A stretch of 64,000 nucleotides of DNA, from contig JAMJFZ010003624.1 of assembly GCA_026225945.1 (NCBI GenBank), positions 7,540,001 through 7,604,000 on the forward strand, in the 5' to 3' direction. Numbering within the stretch: position 1 is the stretch's first letter; every line of letters begins with the position of its first letter. The translations under genes and the position numbers were made by a program. This DNA comes from Cricetomys ansorgei. Its lineage: Eukaryota > Chordata > Mammalia > Rodentia > Nesomyidae. The notes beneath the pieces are model-generated. The model worked only from the letters and a program-made list of their open reading frames with translations. It ran no database searches and was not told the DNA's origin. Below are positions 1-11,466 of this stretch, one piece after another.

Positions 1-1262
1 AGAGACCTGGCTTTTGTGTATGGTGGTCGAAGCCAGGTGTGCTCATCCTTACACCTTCTCTGTCTTTTCTGTTCCCAGGTGACTTCGGTCAATCATCTCT
101 CTGCCAACTCCTTTCATTTCTTCATTTTCAATTTCAATTATATAACCTCGTGGCTCTCTACGATCCTTGCCTGAAGACATGAAAGAAGAGCAAGGCAGAG
201 AGTAACCCGGTGTGCGTGTCGCGTGTATGTGCGTGTCAGCCTGTCATACTCGGGTGCGTATTTCAACTTCAAAAACAAAAAAAGATGGGAAATTTTTTTT
301 AAAAAAAGCAGAATTGGGATAAGGAAGGCTAGGAGGAAGAGAGAGCGCAGGGAAGAGGGAGGGGGCTAAATTTCGATTTGATGTTTCAAATACGAGTACT
401 GACTCGCTCACCGGGACAAAGAAAGCAGAATCTTACAGGTTTGGGATCTACTACAGTGTTTACTTGATGCTACGCTGGAGGTGGCACATGCTCCCCCAAC
501 TAGAAAGAGGAATCTCACCTGTGTTGCCCTAAGAAGGCTGGCAGGAGTGAGGCAGGCCGCTTCAGCCCTGAGCCCCCTGTGGCATGCAGGCACAGAGTCA
601 AAATGACTCACTAAAAATCACCCTATACACCTGTCAAGCACTCAGGGCCTCTGGCCATCAAATTTGAGTTCATTCACCCAAACTTCCATTCCTGGATTAA
701 GGAAGCAGGTGGCATTTGTCTTTCAAAACTGTAACACAACTATCAGCCACAAAAACTACCTGAACCAAGAGCAATCCGGCTGTTGGCTTTTTTCTACGGA
801 AGCTCCTTTTCAGAGAGCCTGGAGACCCGGAGGTCACATATTTCCTGTATGAAGTCAGAGGACTCGGGACAAGACCTGTGGTTCGATGTGTGCACGAGAA
901 TTGCGAAATCCAGGTTTCCCAGCACTGTTCCCTGGGGTTGCCACAGTCACGGAGTGTATTTTGGTAACTTTTGCAAACATGCATTTGCCTCCATAGATAC
1001 ATTTTCTTTTCCTAGATTGGTGTACAAAAGTCACAGGGGGAAAAAAAAATTACTTGGAAGGAAGGTGTACTTCAGTGTCATTTAAATAAGTTTTATTTGA
1101 AGCAGAAAGAAGAGGCACAAACAGCAGCTACATTAGTAGGCAAAGCTCCAACAATCTTTGTACATCTTTTGACCCTTCTGTCGGTACACTCTTGACCAAA
1201 AAGAAAAATGAATTATGGAGAAACAACACCACTATGAAATCCATGTTACCTCTTGTTATATT
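1..1262. other. Unique, repeat-poor DNA
   Basis: No interspersed repeat is recognised here. The stretch holds an acceptor-like sequence ending at 78, a GT-rich patch around 210-240 and a short T/A run near 293-307. The short frames on both strands resemble no known protein. I see no CpG-rich or promoter-like block. Confidence 0.5.
79..182 (+). other. Possible terminal exon (weak)
   Basis: A long pyrimidine-rich tract at about 45-76 ends in CAG at 76-78, a textbook-looking 3' splice site. Downstream, one frame is open for 31 codons (79 to a TGA at 172-174) and another for 33 codons (81 to a TGA at 180-182); the third stops at once. Neither peptide resembles a protein I know. There is no methionine start, no donor site I would trust, and no AATAAA within several hundred bases. 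It could be a last coding exon or a noncoding-transcript exon, or chance: polypyrimidine-CAG strings are common in mammalian introns. Confidence 0.15.
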
Positions 1263-2065
1263 TTTCTATTGTGGTAAAAGCACAGGTAGCATGAGTTTTA
1301 CCAGTTTCACCATTTTAAGTGTGCCGTGCAGTACAACCATCTCCTTGAACAGCAAGCTCCACCCTGTTGTGGAAGTTTATTTTTAGTTGTGTTTAAGATG
1401 ATTGTTTTTGTGCACTGATAGAAAAAGGGATGCGTAGGCCTTGGTGTTTTGTATCGTCTGCAGGTGTTGGGTTTCTGTGGGGGACATTTGATTGCTTGTG
1501 ATCTGCACCTGAGGAGTTCTGAATCAAAAAAACACCTGAGCTCAGATGCTCGGGGTTCCACTGTGAGTATGGCACTGGCTACGACTGGCGGTTCCCTCTG
1601 CTGAGGACTGACAGAGTTTGGGCTTATGAATTGGACTGCCATGCTGAGCTGCCTAGCAGCAACATTTAACTACACCACCCCTTAGACAGTAACTCCATGT
1701 CCCCTCTCCCAGGCCTTTGGTGACCACCATTCTACACTCCATGAGTCTGACAGTTCTGGGGCTCTCATACAGGTGGAATGACACAATACTTATCTTTTTA
1801 CATCTGACTTCACTCAGCAAAATGTATTCAAGGTCGATTCGTGTTGTAGCCTGTATCAGAATTTCATTCTTTTCTAAGGCTAATAATATCCCATTGTATG
1901 CATATGCCAGATGTGTTTATCCATTCAAACGCTATCCATTCTGTTGGTAGACATCTGGGTTGTTTCTACCATATTCACTAATGCTTCTGTGTATGCCAGT
2001 ATATAAGTATCTGTCAAGTCCCCGCTTTCAGTTGTGTGGGCCATATATGCCTTCCACATCATTTT
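1263..2065 (-). mobile_element. Ancient L1 (L1M-type) 3' region, minus strand
   Basis: Read on the plus strand, 1660-2065 follows the reverse complement of the end of L1 ORF2: the stretch about sites giving an ATATCCCATTGTATG-type box, then TTTATCCATTC and a GGTTGTTTCTACC-type segment. 1263-1380 matches the adjoining 3' part with its 'CCATTTTAAGTGT' box. About 275 bases at 1385-1660 do not fit and may be a later insertion or strongly diverged. Many stops interrupt the frame, so the copy is dead. The L1M assignment is from memory of the consensus. Confidence 0.72.
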
Positions 2066-3600
2066 AATTATCTTTATGGAAATTCCTTCATCTGTCAGGG
2101 AAAACCAGTCTTTCAGGCCAGCATGTGTTTTTGAGAGAGCCGTCACTACCCTGGGAATGGAGGAAGTGGGCATCCAGCCCTAGCAGCTAGCATAACTCCA
2201 GAGACTCTGCAGTGACAGACTCGCAGCCAGCGAGTCCCCTCTTCTTTCTCTGGGGCTTTCTTCATTTGAGAAATATTTAAATGCCCAGGGACTTCTTCTT
2301 CTAAAAAAGAAGTTATCTTCACCATGAAAACTGTGTGGTATGCACAGCTACTCAACAGCGGCAGGAATAAAGACAGGCAAGCTGGATTAGAAGGCAGCAG
2401 AAGTGGGGGAGGGGGAAGAGGAGGAGGAGGTTATACCCTGAGGGAAATGCTGGAGAAAGCAGAATTCCAGAAGCAGAGAAGGGGAAAGAAGAGAAACAGA
2501 GAAAGAGGGAAGTAAAATTAGTGTGGGGGGTGACAAAGAGACTTTCTGCAGCATCCTGAAGCAAAGGGCCCCAAAAACTGCTGACATAGAAAAGCTGAAA
2601 TTAGGAGTTCACAGTACACCCTCTGGTTTCCACAGGAACTCTAACAAGAATCAAAGGGGGTGGGGTGGGGTGAATAAGAAGCAACATTTTCTCAAGAACC
2701 CAACTTCCATTGGTATCAAATACACAGGAGCTCTGCCAACAGTTCCCAGAGCAGATACTACCTGTAGCTTAGTCTCATCCCACAATCCTTTAGCAGTTGA
2801 ACTATGTCCATTTATAATGGGGAAACTCAAAGCCCAAGGGGTGTGTTCTCTCCTTGTTGCCTGTGATTGTGGGAGAGGAACTGCAAGAATTCCTCTACAG
2901 CAACTTTGCTCTTCACTGGGAGATCTCAGTGAACCACAAATGGCTCTGCCAGAGAGCCATGAGCAGGTGCAGGTCATGAGGAAGCAAACATCTTAATCAC
3001 AGATTTACATCAAGACAACACCTGCAGATAATACAAACTGCCAAGGCTTGGGCAGCCCTTCCCCCAACAATGTACAAACAATCATTTTAAAGTTACATAA
3101 ACATAACTAGAAATAAACTTCCCCAACACCACAGTGTGAAGGCTATGTGAACTCTGGGTCCTGAGAGTAGAAACTAAATGGAGGCTCTAAAAGCTTTCTA
3201 GCTTCATGAGGCTCTGAGTGCTGGAGGAGAATCTACTACTTCCAGAAAATACTCAGGCCCTGTGATTTGAACAAGACTCAGAAAAGATATTGCTTGGGTT
3301 AGGCACCACAAAAGGCTTCTAGCCTACTAGAGTTCAGCTGTCCTCACCCAGGTGAGGCCAGACTTCAGCAGACTTCAGTGTAAGGGAAGAAAACAGCTGG
3401 AATCAAGTAGCTGTTGGAAAAACAGGCCCTCCCTCACATTCTTTTGGGAGCCACTTTCATCTAAGGATGTTGTCTTCAAAGGGTGACCCCCTAAATCTTA
3501 CCAAGCCACAGAGGACAGACTCAATTCCTCTTGATCCACTAGAGAACATTCTCCTTCAGGCATTGATTTGACCTGCTAACTCCCCCGGAGACTGTGCCCT
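2066..3600. other. Unique DNA with one purine-rich patch
   Basis: Apart from the GA-rich patch listed separately, this is ordinary single-copy-looking sequence. A 157-codon plus-strand frame at 2523-2996 has no recognisable domain and low complexity at its start. I would not call it a gene. Confidence 0.45.
2395..2515. repeat. GA-rich low-complexity tract
   Basis: The stretch is dominated by G and A in runs of GGA and GAA, without a clean repeat unit. Confidence 0.55.
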
Positions 3601-3720
3601 TACTCCATATTCAGTATTGTGCCCAGCTCAGAGACACAAAGACAGAATAGGGCCATTCTTCCCCTCAGGGAGCGCATGTCTAATAAAGAAACAAGTGATT
3701 AAAAGCAATCACAGGACAAG
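3601..3720 (-). mobile_element. Ancient L2/MIR-type fragment (weak)
   Basis: Words such as 'gtgcccagctcagagacacaa' variants, 'CCCCTCAGGGAGC' and 'GTCTAATAAAGAAACAAGTG' resemble the old mammalian repeat that reads 'ctgccctcaaggagcttatagtctaat' in consensus. The match is short and diverged. Confidence 0.25.
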
Positions 3721-3723
3721 GGT

Positions 3724-3769
3724 GGACCTCAATAATAGAGCTCTTGTCTGGCATGTGCAATACCCCAGC

Positions 3770-3771
<2 letters not shown>
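3724..3771 (+). mobile_element. ID-like SINE fragment
   Basis: The segment 'AGAGCTCTTGTCTGGCATGT' and 'CAATACCCCAGCTTA' follow the tRNA-Ala-derived ID element (box A region and 3' end), with an internal deletion. It ends directly in the CA array, as SINE tails often do. Confidence 0.4.

Positions 3772-3811
<40 letters not shown>
3772..3811. repeat. (CA)n microsatellite
   Basis: About 20 uninterrupted CA dinucleotides are visible directly. The array abuts the ID-like fragment, so it probably grew from that element's tail. Confidence 0.95.
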
Positions 3812-3813
<2 letters not shown>

Positions 3814-4877
3814 CTTATGAAAGAAGAGAATTTGAAGTGAATGAAGATCACATAGGAAGTTAAGGGCAAGTTTGGAATGCAGGAAGAATATAAAATCCAA
3901 GTGATCAGGACCACGCACTCGGTTTTTAATTTGCTCCCTCTTGTTGATGTTACAAACAACTCCAAACGTAACAGCCTGAAACAACATGACTTTAACACAG
4001 TGGAGGTCAGACAGCCAAAGTGAGTGCTAGGAGCTAAGTAACGGTGTCAGCGGAACTGTGTTTCTTCTAGAGGCTTCTGTGGAGACGCATCCCTATCCTT
4101 CTGGATGCCTGGTTCCTGTGGCTCAGGGCCTCTTTCCATCAGCAGCACCGTTCTGACCTCTGCTTCCGAATGCACATCTCCTGACCTCCGTCTCTCTCTC
4201 CCATCCTAACATTCCTACCTTCTTCCTTCATGATTGCATTGGCCCAGCCAGATGACACCAGATAAAACTCTTTCCTCAAGATCCTTTACCTCATCATATC
4301 TGTGCGATCTCTGTGCCCCGTCAGGAGGTATCAGGACCTGGGCATCTTTGGGGTCGTGGTGAGAGACAGAGATGGCAGGTAGCATTACACTAGCACGTTA
4401 GCGCCTTCCGAAACTAGAACTTCTCTACATGGATAGGTCATGTTACTCTTCTGAAAAGGCTGTCACTCTTTTCCTTTATCTTCCTTCTGTGTGTGTGGTT
4501 GGGGGGGGCAGGAGGGAGCAGGAGAAAGAAATGAAATAAGCTTTATTCTATTCAAACACTCGCTAAAAACCATCTGAGTTACAAGGTAAAACTATCATGA
4601 ATAAGGTCAAGTATCAGCCATCTCCTGTGAAACCTATTCTCCTTGCAATCCTGCGTTCTCCCTCAGACGCCCTCAGATTTCCTGTGGGCTGATTTTCTCA
4701 TCTTCTGGCCCCTCTTGCCTCTCAGTAGATACTAACGGGTCTCCTCGGCTGACACAGCTTTTCACAAACTTGCGAGATTCTCATTAGCTCATTTCACTAC
4801 GCAAGCTAAATACAGAAAGAGAGTTCAGAATTATTGCCCAAAACTGCTTATGTGAACCTAATAGGTTATGTGATGAG
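3812..4877. other. Unique DNA
   Basis: No recognisable repeat, exon or regulatory cluster is present. A short G-run at 4501-4508 and CT-rich patches near 4190 are the only low-complexity marks. Confidence 0.45.
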
Positions 4878-5210
4878 GGAGATAGCTCAGTGGGCAGGAG
4901 CGTCCACTCTGTAAGTATGAGGGCCTCAGTTAGGGCCCCAACACCCTAGTCAGAAGCTGAGCTTGACCCCACACACCTGCTGCCTCAGTGCTGCTGAGCG
5001 TGGAGACAGAGGAATTACCGAGACTTGCAGGATACAAGCCTACCTCAAGATTCGGTGACAGACCTTCAGGAAGCAAGGTAGAGATCGACGGGTCAGAGCA
5101 TCCAGCATCCTCCTCTGGCCTCCGTGCACACATGTGCACAAAGACCTCACAGATGTACCACAATCACACGCACACTCACGCACATGCGTGCACACACACA
5201 CACAATTTAA
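4878..5210 (+). mobile_element. B4-type SINE (tRNA head fused to B1-like body)
   Basis: It starts with the tRNA-like 'GAGATAGCTCAGTGGGCAG' head and continues through a B1-like middle ('CTGCTGAGCGTGGAGACAGAGG') and a 'CTCCTCTGGCCTCCGTGCACAC' region into a CA-rich tail at about 5160-5205. The order matches the B4/B4A chimaeric SINE. It is diverged and has no visible target duplication. Confidence 0.7.
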
Positions 5211-6179
5211 GCCTAAAACACTTACACGTCAAAATTTTAGAGTCTCCTACAACATTGATAACAGAGTTTTCGTCATTGTAGCATATGAAGTTGTGTGGGG
5301 GAGTGGGGGGCTCCTCGCCCTAGCTAGAACCTAGGATGAGCTTTCTCAAGGTTAAGGGTTAGCGATACTGTAAGTTAGTGCACACTGCTGCTTCCAGAGT
5401 TCAGAGCAGAGAGAGTACTTTGTGCCGGCTACCCGGCGGCGTCTAGATTCCTCTTCTCTTTGAGATTTAAAAAGAGGGAGGATTCCCTTTTAAATAAACA
5501 TTAATGAGTGCAAACCCAGCTTCTGATTTTCTTCCTTGAAAAACCCACACAAAGCCCCATGATTGGAGTTCCATAGAGAGCCCTTCCTGTTGGGTGACGC
5601 TGGACTCTGGAACAGAAACAAGTTTCGACAAGAAGACAGACAGCATGTAATCAATACTCCTTGGCTCCCATCCAGGACCGTCATGCCTGGCTCTTACGTC
5701 CCTGAAGATACTGGGAGGGAAGGTCGCACCACATTTAAAAGCAGATCAACAGATGTAGAGCTGGGGTTGTCAGTGAGAGTCGGTAACATGGCCGATGAAA
5801 GTCTTGGTGAATGTCAAATAATGACAATATGGTGATCCTTTCATTTCCTCTCCGGAATTCCCAGGGAGCCTCTTGTAGCCTCCTCCAAGTCATCTGCACT
5901 GGCAGATGGCCTCAGTCACCACCCTGCCAGGAAAGCCAAGGCCATGCTTCCTCCCTACCTCAAAACCTCACCACGCCTCAGCTGGTCCTTGTTCCCCATC
6001 AGCTATCATCTGTGTGGTTCAGAAACTCCATCTGAGCTGTGCCGGCTGCTTTCCCTAGGCCTGTGGACCTGCTGCTGTCTCCTGCCTCAGCATCAAACCC
6101 ATCATGCTCCCCGGTCCACCCAGACAGCGGAGAAGACGGAGATGCTTCCATCCCTGAGTCAGCTGATCTCTGCCTAGAG
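5211..6179. other. Unique DNA
   Basis: No repeat is recognised before the L2-like segment. A GTGGGGGAGTGGGGGG patch lies near 5296. ORFs here (up to 90 codons) overlap on both strands and look random. Confidence 0.4.
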
Positions 6180-6475
6180 GCAGTTCCTCCATGATTTGCC
6201 TGACGAATGCCTTATGAACCCTGACCACTGGCTCTCTCTAGGAAGCTTCAATACTTTTCCCCTCTGTATGACAAGAGCTGTTGCCTTCCAGGAACCCCAG
6301 GGGTTCATGACACACAATATTAGGCTGGTCCTTAGCCTCTCCTCTCCCTTTGGAAGCTCCCAGATTGAGAAGAGCTCTTTCAAAGCAGAGGCGGCTTTTA
6401 CTTCCAGCTCCTCAGCTCCTTAGCTCTTAGTAGACACCAATAAATGTTTGCTGAGTGACTGAAAGAATCTTCAAG
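6180..6475 (+). mobile_element. L2-type LINE 3' end (old)
   Basis: The right end 'AGTAGACACCAATAAATGTTTGCTGAGTGACTGAA' variant matches the 'tagtaggcgctcaataaatgtttgttgaatgaa' 3' tail shared by L2 and MIR. The pyrimidine-rich body upstream is compatible with L2. The tail is clear; the left boundary is a guess. Confidence 0.4.
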
Positions 6476-7439
6476 TCCTTCTGGGAAAGAATGAAAAGCA
6501 GCCCGTCACCCTGCCGCCTTCTGGAAGCCTATGCAGCCACGGCTGGCTTCACCGGCTGCCCACCTAACCCTGGCCCTAATGTAGCCACGGCTTAGTTCCT
6601 GACCACTTGGTCTCCTGGCAGCCGCTCTTTTCGCTGTCCCCGACCACAGTGGGAGCTCCGTTTCCATTGCTGCCTTTTGTGCTGCTGCCTTCTCTAGCTT
6701 TATTGAACTCTGAGATGACTTGTCTTCCTCTTCCAGCTCCTCTATTGTCCCTTTTCATCTCCGATGTTCTCCTTCCGTAGTAACCTCAGCTTTACTAAGG
6801 CAGGAGCCTCTCCCAAGAAACTCACTGTAGGAACCACACGATGATTCAAGCAACCCCCCAGGGCTGGTCTCTAAAACAAGACAGTCATCAGATGAGGTTA
6901 CGTGTGCCAGGCACTCAGCACTCAAACAGGGCTGCCATGCGCACATCTTGGGAGTCTGGCCCCTCAGCTGGCCACCCCTGTGCCCTGCCATTTTTCTCGC
7001 CTCAAATTCACTCTGGGTTCTGTTGCTACAGCAGTATTCCATTGAAGAATGCTCAAGCCAAGATTAAGAGTCTCCGGGATGCCGCCCCTAGCCAAAGTCG
7101 TGATCGCAGAAGCTCAGGGCAGTCCATCAATGCTGTGAGCGTTTGTCATCATCCGGTTCTTCAGCTTCAAGTTTTGCCTTCGCTGAGGATGTGTTTTGCT
7201 CTCTTCATAGTACGTTGTCCACTTTTACAAGGAAGCGATGTGCTGTGTGTTTCAGCGTCTCGTTCAGAAAGCATGCCTGCATTTTGTTTTGTGGAGAACT
7301 GTATCATCTGGTTGTCTGTTGTTCAGGGTTTTAACAAGAGACCAACAGGACTCTACGTTGTTAGGAAACTGAATACAGAGTTGACCGTCACTCACAGCTT
7401 TAGAAGCTAGAAACAAAGAGAAAACAACATTTTGTTTTT
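6476..7439. other. Unique DNA holding the longest open frame (not called as a gene)
   Basis: A plus-strand ATG frame at 6841-7410 runs 189 codons without a stop, the longest in the window. It has no signal peptide, no recognisable domain and no repeated motif; by a simple stop-frequency estimate about one frame this long is expected by chance in 64 kb. The start has no strong Kozak context (G or A at -3 followed by G at +4 is not met). Its 3' end is close to a T-rich B1 tail. I treat it as fortuitous. Confidence 0.45.
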
Positions 7440-7460
7440 GTTGTTTTGTTTTATTGTATG

Positions 7461-7494
<34 letters not shown>

Positions 7495-7625
7495 TCTGCT
7501 TGGCTTTTTTGTCTTTTGCTTTGAGCTAGACTCTCCCCTATACTACTCAAGCTAGCCTCAAACTTGCCTTAGCCTCCAGAGGGCTGGGAAGACAGGCATA
7601 GATCACCATCCTCAGCAGCCCTGTT
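7440..7625 (-). mobile_element. Old B1-like monomer (PB1/B1F type) with long poly-T (its A-tail)
   Basis: A pure T run (about 7464-7493) is followed by decayed reverse-complement B1: 'ACTCAAGCTAGCCTCAAACTTGC', 'CCTCCAGAGGGCTGGGA' and 'ACAGGCATAGATCACC'. The divergence suggests an old proto-B1-type copy. The T run is much younger-looking than the body. Confidence 0.65.
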
Positions 7626-8354
7626 TCTTTTAAATATGGTGTCTGTCACCATAATACCGAGTGCTCCAGGTACATTTTTCTGCCACGAATGTCTCCTGTT
7701 TTATATCCAAAAACGATGGCTTCAGGGAGAAATAAGGTCTCCTTAGCTCCATGTTCCACGAAGAGAAGGAAAGTCCAGAAAACTCCAAGAGCTTTTCAGT
7801 GTATTCACACTTCCGATGTCTTAGTGATTGCTTGCCTTGAGTTTGTCTTGAGTTTTATAGACACACGCATGCTGATAATGCCTGTCGTTGTACGCATACC
7901 CATACACACACTGTAAGGCAGGCAATTAATCACGATCTCCCCCAAGACCATATTTTACAGTCAGGAGCCAATTGTCAGCACACATGTTCCTAAACAAACT
8001 GACACACATACCAGCTAACAGATTAATTCACATGGAGAAGACACCGTGGGAAGAAAACCTGTGTTCCCAGATTGCTTAAGCAGGTGCTCTCCCTATTAAC
8101 ATAAAGATCGGTGCTCCCAGGTCTAACCCCACCCCACCCCCACCCTGGGAACCCTGCCCAAAATCACTTACTGTTTCTAACGTATTCGATTCTAGGACAG
8201 TTCTGCAAACTGAGAATTTGATTTATACAACACAACCTAAGAACAGCTCTGCCCAGGAGGAGCCAGCATAGGCTTTTGAATCAGGGCTGGGGGTGGGGCG
8301 TCCATGTTCATTCTTTGTTGTTGTTGGTAGTGGTAGCGGATCACACTTGACCTT
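7626..8354. other. Unique DNA
   Basis: No repeat or gene signal is recognised. A short (CCCCA)n-like patch lies at about 8128-8147. Confidence 0.4.
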
Positions 8355-8465
8355 TTTGTTGTTGTTTGTTTGAAGCAGGAATTCACTATCCCAGGCTGGC
8401 CTTAAACTTGAGATCACCCTTCTCCTGCCCCCACCTCCCAGGTAATGGGATTGCAGGTATGTGCT
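8355..8465 (-). mobile_element. Old B1-like fragment
   Basis: 'TTCACTATCCCAGGCTGGCC', 'TTAAACTTGAGATCACCC' and 'GTAATGGGATTGCAGGTATG' are the reverse complement of a proto-B1-like monomer. There is no young B1 diagnostic and no clear target duplication. Confidence 0.6.
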
Positions 8466-9320
8466 CTCTGTCTGACTTTTCAATAGAAGGCTATCCTGAA
8501 TACTTCATACTTCCATATTTCTTTGAGATGTTGTTCTCAAACAAGGCTCACAAGCAGCTAGCGAGATGAATCCCAAGGACACGGACATCTTACTTCATCT
8601 GTGCAGGAGAGAAGCTTCCACAACCATGTGTGCACACCAGGTGTACTCACTCACTGTCGGGCATGCTCCTTTAGCGGACAGAATTCTGTTAGCCTTTGTG
8701 ACTCTTAAGCCGGCTAGTCCCACGTCGTCAGCCCTTCCGAGTGAAGCTCAGCCCTCCACACACAGTACCTTATGGGCAGAAAGGATTGTTATCGTCTGCT
8801 CTGAGCTCCACAGAAGGAAAAGTGTTAGTAGATATTTCACCAAAATGGCCTTCCTCAGAGTGTGAATGCAAAGACAGAATGGAGGCATGGGGGAGAAAGT
8901 TGGAGAACATTTACATGACAAACACAAGACTCTCAGAATCTAGTAGCGGAAGCAGTCACCAGTATTCGGGGCTTACTTGTCATCTCCCAGAACCACTCAT
9001 AGTCTTTACTAAATAAGATCTGTAAATATGGCCCAGCCGCTGCTGTAGATTTCTCCTGGGCAGGCAGCGACTGGAGGATGGGAGTCAGCTTGAACTGTTG
9101 CAGTCTCTGGGCTTAGCTTTCCCAGGATGCTCCTAGCAAGGAGGCAGGATGCTCCCCTAGGGAGTTCCTCCATAAAGCTCTGTCTGCCTGGACGCCCAGA
9201 GATGGCTGCATCCCAGCAGGGTGGTGACCTTCTGTTTCGCTTGTCCCTCCCCACCCCCTACGCCATGGTCTTTCAGTAATCCCACTGGTTTTCAAAGACA
9301 CCCTGGTATTGTTCAGTAGA

Positions 9321-9333
9321 GGGGGGGGGGGGG
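9321..9333. repeat. Poly-G run
   Basis: Thirteen consecutive G residues are visible. Confidence 0.95.
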
Positions 9334-10050
9334 AATGAGAATGAATTAGGATCCAGCTACCCAGGAAGAAGCTTGTTCTGGCACCTTGAGAGGTAACCAA
9401 TTTCACCCTCCTTCTATAACTGGAGAGAACACTTCCCTCCCTGCAGGGTACAGGGGTCCCCACTCTGCAGCCTCCCACCCCTGTTCAGTTTTCCTGAACA
9501 ATAACCCAACTGTCCAGACAGGATGGGAAACTGTCTCAGGGAGTTGGGAGCTCACCCTCCTACAAACCCAGACATGCACAGAAGTTCTGCATTTCACCAC
9601 AGGAAGTGAAGACGATGGCTTCAGGCATCATTAATCATTTTGAAGTGATTATTCTTAAAAGGGGGACAAGAAAAAAAAATACAAAGATGTGGCTTCAGTT
9701 AAATCATACCAAATAAAAAATCAGCACTTCTCCAAATCGTATTTCCCTGATTCCATGTGGGACGTTTAAGAGCACACCGTGCTGACAAAAGCCCAGACCT
9801 AGATAGGGAATCTGTTTCCTCTTTAATTAGAACTCCCACAAATACTTGGGACCGGACACAACTAGATAGGGGAAGGGCCTCCCAGCCCAGGAATGCACAA
9901 CACATTTTAAAGGGACGATAAAGCAAGAACAATTTGGGGTTTCCGCATCCTCCAGGAATCTTCATTTACTCCCCACTGAAATTCCATGAAACAAAGCTAG
10001 GAACAATCCTGCTTTGTCTCCTAATTGAGCTAGGGAACTGTGAAATCTCC

Positions 10051-10157
10051 CCACCCCACCCCCACCCCCTCACCAGGCCCCCGGCCCAGCAGGCAGGGTC
10101 CGGGAAAGCAGTTAATTCCCCAGATTGGCTGCCCCATGGGGTGGGTGCTCATAAAGC
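10051..10157 (+). promoter_or_regulatory. Promoter-like arrangement: CACCC tract, inverted CCAAT, CATAAA
   Basis: Read left to right: repeated CACCC motifs at about 10051-10071, an inverted NF-Y box (GATTGGCT, 10123-10130), the palindrome CCCCATGGGG (10132-10141), a GGTGGG box, and a TATA-like CATAAAGC at 10150-10157. The order and motif types resemble tissue-specific mammalian promoters that use CACCC, CCAAT and CATAAA boxes, though the CCAAT-to-TATA gap (about 22 bases) is shorter than usual. No open frame or splice donor downstream supports a gene, so function is inference only. Confidence 0.2.
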
Positions 10158-10454
10158 TAGCCCAGCCCGACCAGTCACCCAGATCTGCTCACCCTCACAG
10201 GAAACACTCCCCGGTCTAGGTCTTTGAAGTAACACTGTCCCACCACCATAGGAAACGCGATAACTAGGAAATGAAATCTACTCCATCCTTTCAGAGAAAG
10301 GGCGCTTCCTGTCATCCTGGGTCCAGGGGAAACGCACTTACATGAAATTGGATTAATTTTTTCCCCCCCTGAAGTCACCTGGTCTGCCAGAGGCATCTCT
10401 CATCAGTTTCCTCTCACTGAACCCTTGGCCCCGTCCTAATTCTTCATTTGTTCC

Positions 10455-10468
10455 TTAATCGGGATTAA
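10455..10468. promoter_or_regulatory. Inverted pair of TAAT homeodomain cores
   Basis: TTAATC and GATTAA are inverted arms with a 2-base centre. The right half contains GGATTA, the reverse complement of TAATCC, the site preferred by K50 homeodomains such as OTX, CRX and PITX. Such 14-base words occur by chance, so this is a weak call. Confidence 0.2.
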
Positions 10469-11333
10469 CTAGCTTTGGAGATCAGAAATCACAAAATAAA
10501 GGCAGAAACTGCTCTTCTTCCTTGCTGTGACTGCTCCCTTCCTCTCCAGTCCTGCAGGACCTTCACAGATAAGTGAGCCTAGGGGCTCATGTCCCAACCT
10601 TCTCCATCCATTACAGACCAGATCACCCACACACACCGCATCAGTCCGCCTCAGTGTGCAAACTCGGAGGGAGAGGAAGAGCAATGAGCTTCACCTTAGC
10701 ATTCTTAACGTGCTCAAAAATCAAAACCGTGCCGCCTATTTTGTTCTCTGGATTTGGTTATTATCTGTCGTTTTATTCAGAGCTTAGCTTTTGCGCCCCC
10801 CCCCCACCCCAGTTTTCGTATAGACCCAAGAAGACTGTTTTAAAAATCTGCCCAGTCACACTGAAAAAATGACACAGCAACCTGAACAGGGTTGAAAAGG
10901 TTATCTACCTACGTAGATTGTAGCCTTACACGGGTACAGAGCCCAAGCCAGGTAAGGAGGGTGTCCACTGGGGCATGAGGGACAGCCCCGTGTATTAAGT
11001 CAGAGCCAAAATAGGACAAAGTAGAAATGGGGAAGATAGGATGTCAGCGTTCACTCAGACCAACGGAGAGTGTCCTACAGTGGAGTGAGAGCTCGGAAAG
11101 AGAAGCCAACGGCCCAGCAGCTAGTGGAGAGAGCCTACAAAGGGAACCAGCAGCAGAGATGGCAGATGGGTAGTTAGTTCCATCCGGAGAGAACAGGCAG
11201 GTAGGAAAGTATCTTAAGGACTGTAAATAATTCATTATACTCGTAGAGGCGATGGGCAGAGTTTAGATGTGGGGAGTTTTAGCAAAAGATTATTTCTTAT
11301 GGGGGGAGGGGGAGGGATGCTGAGTCTGGACCC

Positions 11334-11466
11334 TGGAGACAGAGAGAAAAGTGGAGGAGAGGTGGGGAGAGAGAAGGAGAGGGAGAGAGGACAGGAGAGC
11401 AGGATAAGAGGCACAGAAGGGCAGAGAGACAGAGCGAGAGAGAGACAGACAGACAGACAGAGAGAG
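11334..11466. repeat. GA-rich tract with short (GACA)n
   Basis: The stretch is almost entirely purine, with GAGA runs and four or five GACA units near 11443-11460. The open frames that cross it are products of the repeat. Confidence 0.75.

Larger units (their letters stand above)
8466..11333. other. Long repeat-poor block
   Basis: Nearly 2.9 kb has no SINE or LINE that I can recognise, unusual in this window. It contains a G-run (9321-9333), a promoter-like CACCC/CCAAT/CATAAA block (10051-10157) and an inverted TAAT pair (10455-10468), listed separately. Open frames of up to 121 codons on the minus strand near 9.1-9.5 kb show no known domain. Confidence 0.45.

Noticed and set aside
2523..2996. 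157-codon plus-strand open frame
   Set aside because: No familiar motif, next to a low-complexity tract, with a 108-codon frame on the opposite strand.
6841..7410. 189-codon plus-strand open frame, the longest in the window
   Set aside because: A simple stop-frequency estimate expects about one frame this long in 64 kb by chance; it has no recognisable domain or splice context.
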